In this document: in pieces, positions 59,761 through 64,000 of the stretch
Layout of the letters: every line of letters starts with the position of its first letter
How positions within the stretch are numbered: the stretch's first letter is position 1
NCBI RefSeq assembly: GCF_049243985.1
Contig: NC_135369.1
Location: forward strand, 21,850,533-21,914,532
DNA length: 64,000 nucleotides
Reading direction: 5' to 3'
Source of the DNA: Paroedura picta
Taxonomy: Eukaryota > Chordata > Lepidosauria > Squamata > Gekkonidae
Program-made: the position numbers and the translations under genes
Notes under the pieces: generated by a model
Database searches by the model: none
What the model saw: only the letters and a program-made list of their open reading frames with translations
Told to the model about the DNA's origin: nothing

Positions 59761-60590
59761 CTAATAAAACGGACTTGGTATTTTATACTTTCATTTCCGC
59801 CCCTAGATTCCTAGAGGAATAAGTCACACAATTTCACTCATTAATACCTATCAAACAGCCAGAAGCTCTCAGATCACACATCCAAATCTAAAGGAGCTAA
59901 CAAGAAACTAATTTAGAATGACACAATAACCATTATGTCAATATTTACTTATTTTATTTATTTATTATTTAGATTAGATGTATATGCTTCCCCTCCTGGC
60001 AAGCCAGCTTGGAGTGGTTAACATAGTAATAATTACATAGAAAATCAAAATTTTAACACAGTTATTTAATTTATTTCAATATATTTATATACTGCCCTCC
60101 TTTGTGACTCAGGGTAGTTTACATTGAAACGTTCATATTACATTACAATATAACAGCAACTTGATTTGAAAAATAACATTTTTAACAATAGGAAACTTGC
60201 ATCAAAATAGAATTTAACCTTCATCAATGGAACAATCTAACCTTCAACAATGGAATATTTTTAGTGCACTGTAGTTCAGTTCTTCTGTGGGTGCAGTTAA
60301 TGGTGGAGGGGGGCCTTTGTGCTCTGACTGATGGTTGGTTTACTTGTTTGGACTGAAACCCTGGTGGAAGAGCTCCATTTTGCAGGCCTTGCAGAATTAT
60401 TCCATCTTGCAGGCCCTCCAAAATGGAGCTAAGGCCTGAAGGGCCCACAGTTCTTCTGGGAGCTCATTCCATCAGGTACAGGCCAAGACTGAAAAGCTCC
60501 TGGCCCCAGGTTGAGGTCAGATGATCACTTGCATGATAGAATTCGTCAGGGCAATGCCATTGGGGAGATGCAGTCAGCCAAGTCTGTGTA

Positions 60591-60673
60591 CAATACTGTG
60601 TACAATACTGAATACGTGTACAATACTCAAATGACAGTCCCAATGAAGGCACAGTCCCAATGAAGGCACCTTC
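60591..60673 (+). repeat. Two adjacent short tandem duplications
   Basis: GTGTACAATACT three times, then CAGTCCCAATGAAGGCAC twice, with no spacer. Confidence 0.75.
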
Positions 60674-61082
60674 AAAGGGTGTGGCTTTAAGTAATTCAGA
60701 GCATGCATACAGCATTTCCCTCCCCTTAAAAATAGTAACCCTCTTGCTGTATAAAAACAGAAAGATGTTGCCATGCCTCGTTTTCTATTCTGATGTGAAG
60801 GAAAAAATGGTTACTTAGTGTGGGTGGGTTAAGGTCAATAATAGCTTAAATGATGTGCATTGGCATGAACATCTCTAACAAAAGTCACTATTTTATTGAA
60901 TGACCTGCGATTATTTCAGATGGATACAAGCATATTTTGTGATCAAAAAAGTGAGTCATACGAAGAGTAGGCCTATTCAAGGATTTATTTATTTAGATTT
61001 TTATACTGCCCTTCCGTACAGCTCTGAGCAGTTTACATAAAACGTCATGGGATAATTACATGGAACATAGTAATAAATATAA

Positions 61083-61555
61083 CAAACGTGCGTCTAGTCA
61101 AGGCTATGGTATTCCCAGTTGCAATATATGGCTGTGAAAGTTGGACCATAAGGAAGGCCGAGAGTCAAAGAATTGAGGCTTTTGAACTCTGGTGCTGGAG
61201 AAGACTCTTGCGAGTCCCTTGGACTGCAAGGCGAACAAACTGGTCAGTCCTAGAGGAGATCAGCCCTGACTGCTCCTTAGAAGGCCAGATCCTGAAGATG
61301 AAACTCAAATACTTTGGCCACCTCATGAGAAAGAAGGACTCCCTGGAGAAGAGCCTAATGCTGGAAGCGATAGAGGGCAAAAGAAGAAGGGGACGACAGA
61401 TAATGAGGTGGCTGGATGGAGTCACTGAATCAGTCGGTGTGAGCTTAAATGGACTCCGGGGAATGGTAGAGGACAGGAAGGCCTGGAGGATCATCGTCCA
61501 TGGGGTCATGATGGGTCGGATATGACTTTGCAACTAACAACAACATAACATCAAC
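61083..61555 (+). mobile_element. BovB (RTE) LINE 3' fragment
   Basis: The + frame at 61088-61525 encodes the C-terminal end of the BovB ORF. Recognisable blocks are AIYGCESWTIRKAESQRIEA, FELWCWRRLLRVPWTARR and LKMKLKYFGHLMRKKDSLEK, then RRRRGRQIMRWLDGVTESVG. This fragment keeps 145 codons open, so it is fairly young. It ends with GGATATGACTTTGCAACTAA and an ACAAC tail typical of the family. 5' truncated. Confidence 0.9.
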
Positions 61556-62509
61556 TAGAATATTCCAACAGAAACACTGTTCAACTGAGATAGCAACTTT
61601 AATGGAACCCTTACATGGATCATATTCAGTCGTGTAAGGGGGGCGTTGGGGGGGGACTAGCAGATGCTGTTGTGTCGGTCAGCCTCAAGCAAATGCCTGG
61701 TGGAGGAGCTCCCTTTTGCAGGCCCTGCAAAATTGTGGGAGTTCAGGCAGCACCCTGATCTCGTCAGGGAGCTCGTTCCACCGGGTGGGGGCCAGGACAG
61801 AGACATTTTCAAACGTTCCCCCCCAGAGTTAAGCTGCTAAGGTGAAATATATATGCAGTATTGACAGACTTGAGTTCAGCTTAACAAAGATCTCAAATAA
61901 CTACCTCTCTACAGACAGTTATGCATATATATCTATGCATACATTTCTGGCTCGAGAAACGGGTCCCGGCTTGTGCAAGCTTTTGCCACAGGACTATGAC
62001 TGAGTGTAACAGACTAGCATCGCTTCCATGATGGAATTTAATTTCCATCTCTCCCAACATGGCTGGAAAATTTCAGCATATTTTGCCTGGGGGAACATTA
62101 GCACTTTCTGTAGAATTCTTGATTTTTTTCATCACAAGAACAATTTCATTTCACACTTGTATTCTGCCTTTCCCTGGTAGCTCACAACACGATTCAATAC
62201 AATATTAAAATACAGATAAATTGTTGAACATAGAATATAAATACACTCAAAGAGGTATGTGCACTGCTGGACAGTACACCCTTGGTTCCTTATTCCAGTG
62301 ATTCTACTTATTATTAAGTAGAATAATTCCTATTCTTTTACCTAGTCATGCTCAGACAGGGAATAAAGTGAAAATGAACTCAGGGTATAGTCAAAGGGCA
62401 TGTTACTGGACAGGTTTATCCATTTTGATCTCAGTGCTCCTCTAACAAATTCAGAGCAACATACATTGCTCTGTATTCCTCCATTTTATCTTAACAAAAC
62501 AAGAAGAGC

Positions 62510-62745
62510 TGTTTTTTTGTACCCCACCTTTTGCTACCCAAAGGAGACCCAAAGTGACTTACAATCAGCTACTTTTCCACTCCCCACAACAGATTCTCTG
62601 TGAGGTAGATGGGACTGAGAGAGCTCGTAGAGATCTGACTCGCCCAATGTCACCCATCTGGTTGCATGTGGAGAGGGAAATCAAACCTGGTTTACCAAAT
62701 TAGAGGCCACTGCTCTTAACCACTACACCAAGCTGGTCCTGCGAA
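62510..62745 (-). mobile_element. tRNA-derived SINE (CTT-tail family)
   Basis: Minus-strand copy ending on + at CCACTACACCAAGCTGGTCC. It is a diverged variant (TACCCCACCTTTTGCTACCC). Confidence 0.65.
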
Positions 62746-63504
62746 ATATGTTAGACAGGGCCAATGTCTCCCAATGAATTTCAAAGATGAGTACAAATCT
62801 GAACTGAGGTCTTAGTTCTTGTCTGACATTCTTACTACACCACAACACTGGCTCAGCCAAACAAACTGGAGCCTGGTCAGTGGTTGGATGGGAGGCCCCC
62901 TACGAAGCCAGTCTTGAATTCTATAAAGATGGGGAAATAAACTTAATAAAATTAATACAGTGTCTATTAAAAAGTAGGACCCTCCTTGCTGATCACAGAA
63001 TAGGGAGTGCACAAAAGAAACATCTGAAAAGGATTATTTCTCTGCGAGCAGATCCTCATTAGGAGGGAAATATACTTTGTATCTAATGAAAACATCTAGT
63101 AAAACAACTGCCAATGTCCTCCGCTCCGCAAGTCCTGAGCAAAGCACAGGTACCATTAAAGCTTAGACTTATTAGCTGCATCAGGGAAAGACACTGTAGT
63201 CATGGTCTTGATGAAAGACTTCTTTGGAATCCAGCTGAAAGTACTAACAACAAGTTTCTGGTTTGGATAGTTTTCAAACCTGGGTTTCTTTATTCATATT
63301 CTCTCTCTCTTACACACAGCCCAACTGTAACTGAATATTCACAGGAACCACATACAATCTATGTGGTTCTTCAGTCAAGCTATATGGGATGCCAACGCAT
63401 GTATGGACTTCAACTTCCCCTGTGTTAATGTAAAACATAAAAGTAGATCCCAAAGAGAAAGAAAGAAAAAGGCACAAAGCCTTATTCTTAACAATAGATT
63501 CAAA

Positions 63505-63650
63505 TGGGTAGCTGTGTTGATCTGAAGTAGCACAATAAATTCAGAGTCCAGTAGCACCTTTAAGACCAACAAAGATTTATTCAAAGCTCACACCCAGAAT
63601 AAATCTTTGTTGGTCTTAAAGGTGCTACTGGACTCTGATTTCATTATTCT
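63505..63650. mobile_element. Palindromic element with AAGACCAACA arms
   Basis: AGTAGCACCTTTAAGACCAA and TTGGTCTTAAAGGTGCTACT are a perfect inverted repeat separated by a short AT-rich centre. Same family as 15389-15615, with a shorter centre. Confidence 0.7.
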
Positions 63651-63810
63651 TAACAAGCGATCCCTGCAGCTGAATTGTTACACGCATGCAAGTCTCTTAG
63701 TTTAAGTATCGAAGAACTGTACCTCTCATTTGTACTTGGTCACTTTGAGGAAAAAAAGAGAGAACTTTACAGGAGTCCTGCTTTACTCTGTATAAATTTT
63801 CAATCTTACC

Positions 63811-64000
63811 AGGGGTGGCCTGAATGGAGGCTGGTTTCTGCCAGATTGGAATGGTGAGGTCAGAAAGACCCTCCAGGATCAGAAATACAACTATCTCTGG
63901 AGTGTTAGAATAGCAACAACTCACATTTCTATCCTTCAGATGATTGTCTGAAGTGAACACATCATTGTCAAGGTCTTTCATCATCTTTAGCATTTGTTCT
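63811..64000 (-). other. Exon-like open frame ending in a donor site, unidentified
   Basis: On the minus strand a frame stays open from the window edge to a donor GTAAGA just after position 63811. It reads ...DLDNDVFTSDNHL...FLILEGLSDLTIP...SIQATP and ends one base into a codon. That phase would fit the LIX1L exon at 59699, but nothing resembles the known LIX1L N-terminus and no family is recognised. It could be an alternative first exon, an exon of another gene, or chance. Confidence 0.25.

Overview
This window looks like nuclear DNA from a squamate reptile (a lizard, possibly a gecko). The genes are vertebrate, with small exons and AG/GT-bordered introns. The repeats are Sauria-type tRNA SINEs whose tails match the BovB LINE, BovB (RTE) fragments, CR1 LINE 3' ends, 5S-rRNA-like SINEs and many small hAT transposons. 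Sauria SINEs plus BovB point to Squamata; the exact species cannot be read from the sequence.

Four protein-coding genes can be reconstructed, and every splice junction used keeps frame. GNRHR2 (type II gonadotropin-releasing hormone receptor, 3 exons) lies on + at 10584-14807. RBM8A (Y14, exon junction complex core, 6 exons, 174 aa) is on - at 17352-23202, tail to tail with GNRHR2. TREH (trehalase, 15 exons, 571 aa) is on - at 26399-42287. LIX1L (5 exons, N-terminal exon not found) is on - at 50684-59699. GNRHR2, RBM8A and LIX1L have the same order and relative orientation as on human 1q21. TREH sits between RBM8A and LIX1L, whereas the human gene is at 11q23.3.

Region by region: 1-10.5 kb holds no recognised gene; it has a CR1 remnant, nested hAT elements, SINEs and one repeat-poor GC-rich stretch (about 7620-8190). 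10.5-15 kb is GNRHR2. 15-17 kb is nested hAT elements, one very CpG-rich. 17-23.4 kb is RBM8A with a CpG-island promoter. 23.5-26.3 kb has a Sauria SINE and an unusual large inverted repeat. 26.4-42.3 kb is TREH. 42.3-50.6 kb has no coding gene and may partly be LIX1L 3' UTR. 50.7-59.7 kb is LIX1L; one intron holds a 1.4 kb Helitron-like element with hairpins and a minisatellite. 59.7-64 kb has a BovB 3' fragment and, at the right edge, an unidentified exon-like open frame.

The four genes are not an operon or pathway; they are neighbours with separate roles (hormone signalling, mRNA surveillance, disaccharide digestion, developmental RNA-associated protein). Most of the window's novelty is in its transposon layer and in the position and C-terminus of the trehalase gene. 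All exon boundaries were set by hand from splice signals and remembered protein families, with no alignment. Many repeat edges are approximate; where 8-bp target-site duplications are visible the edges are exact.
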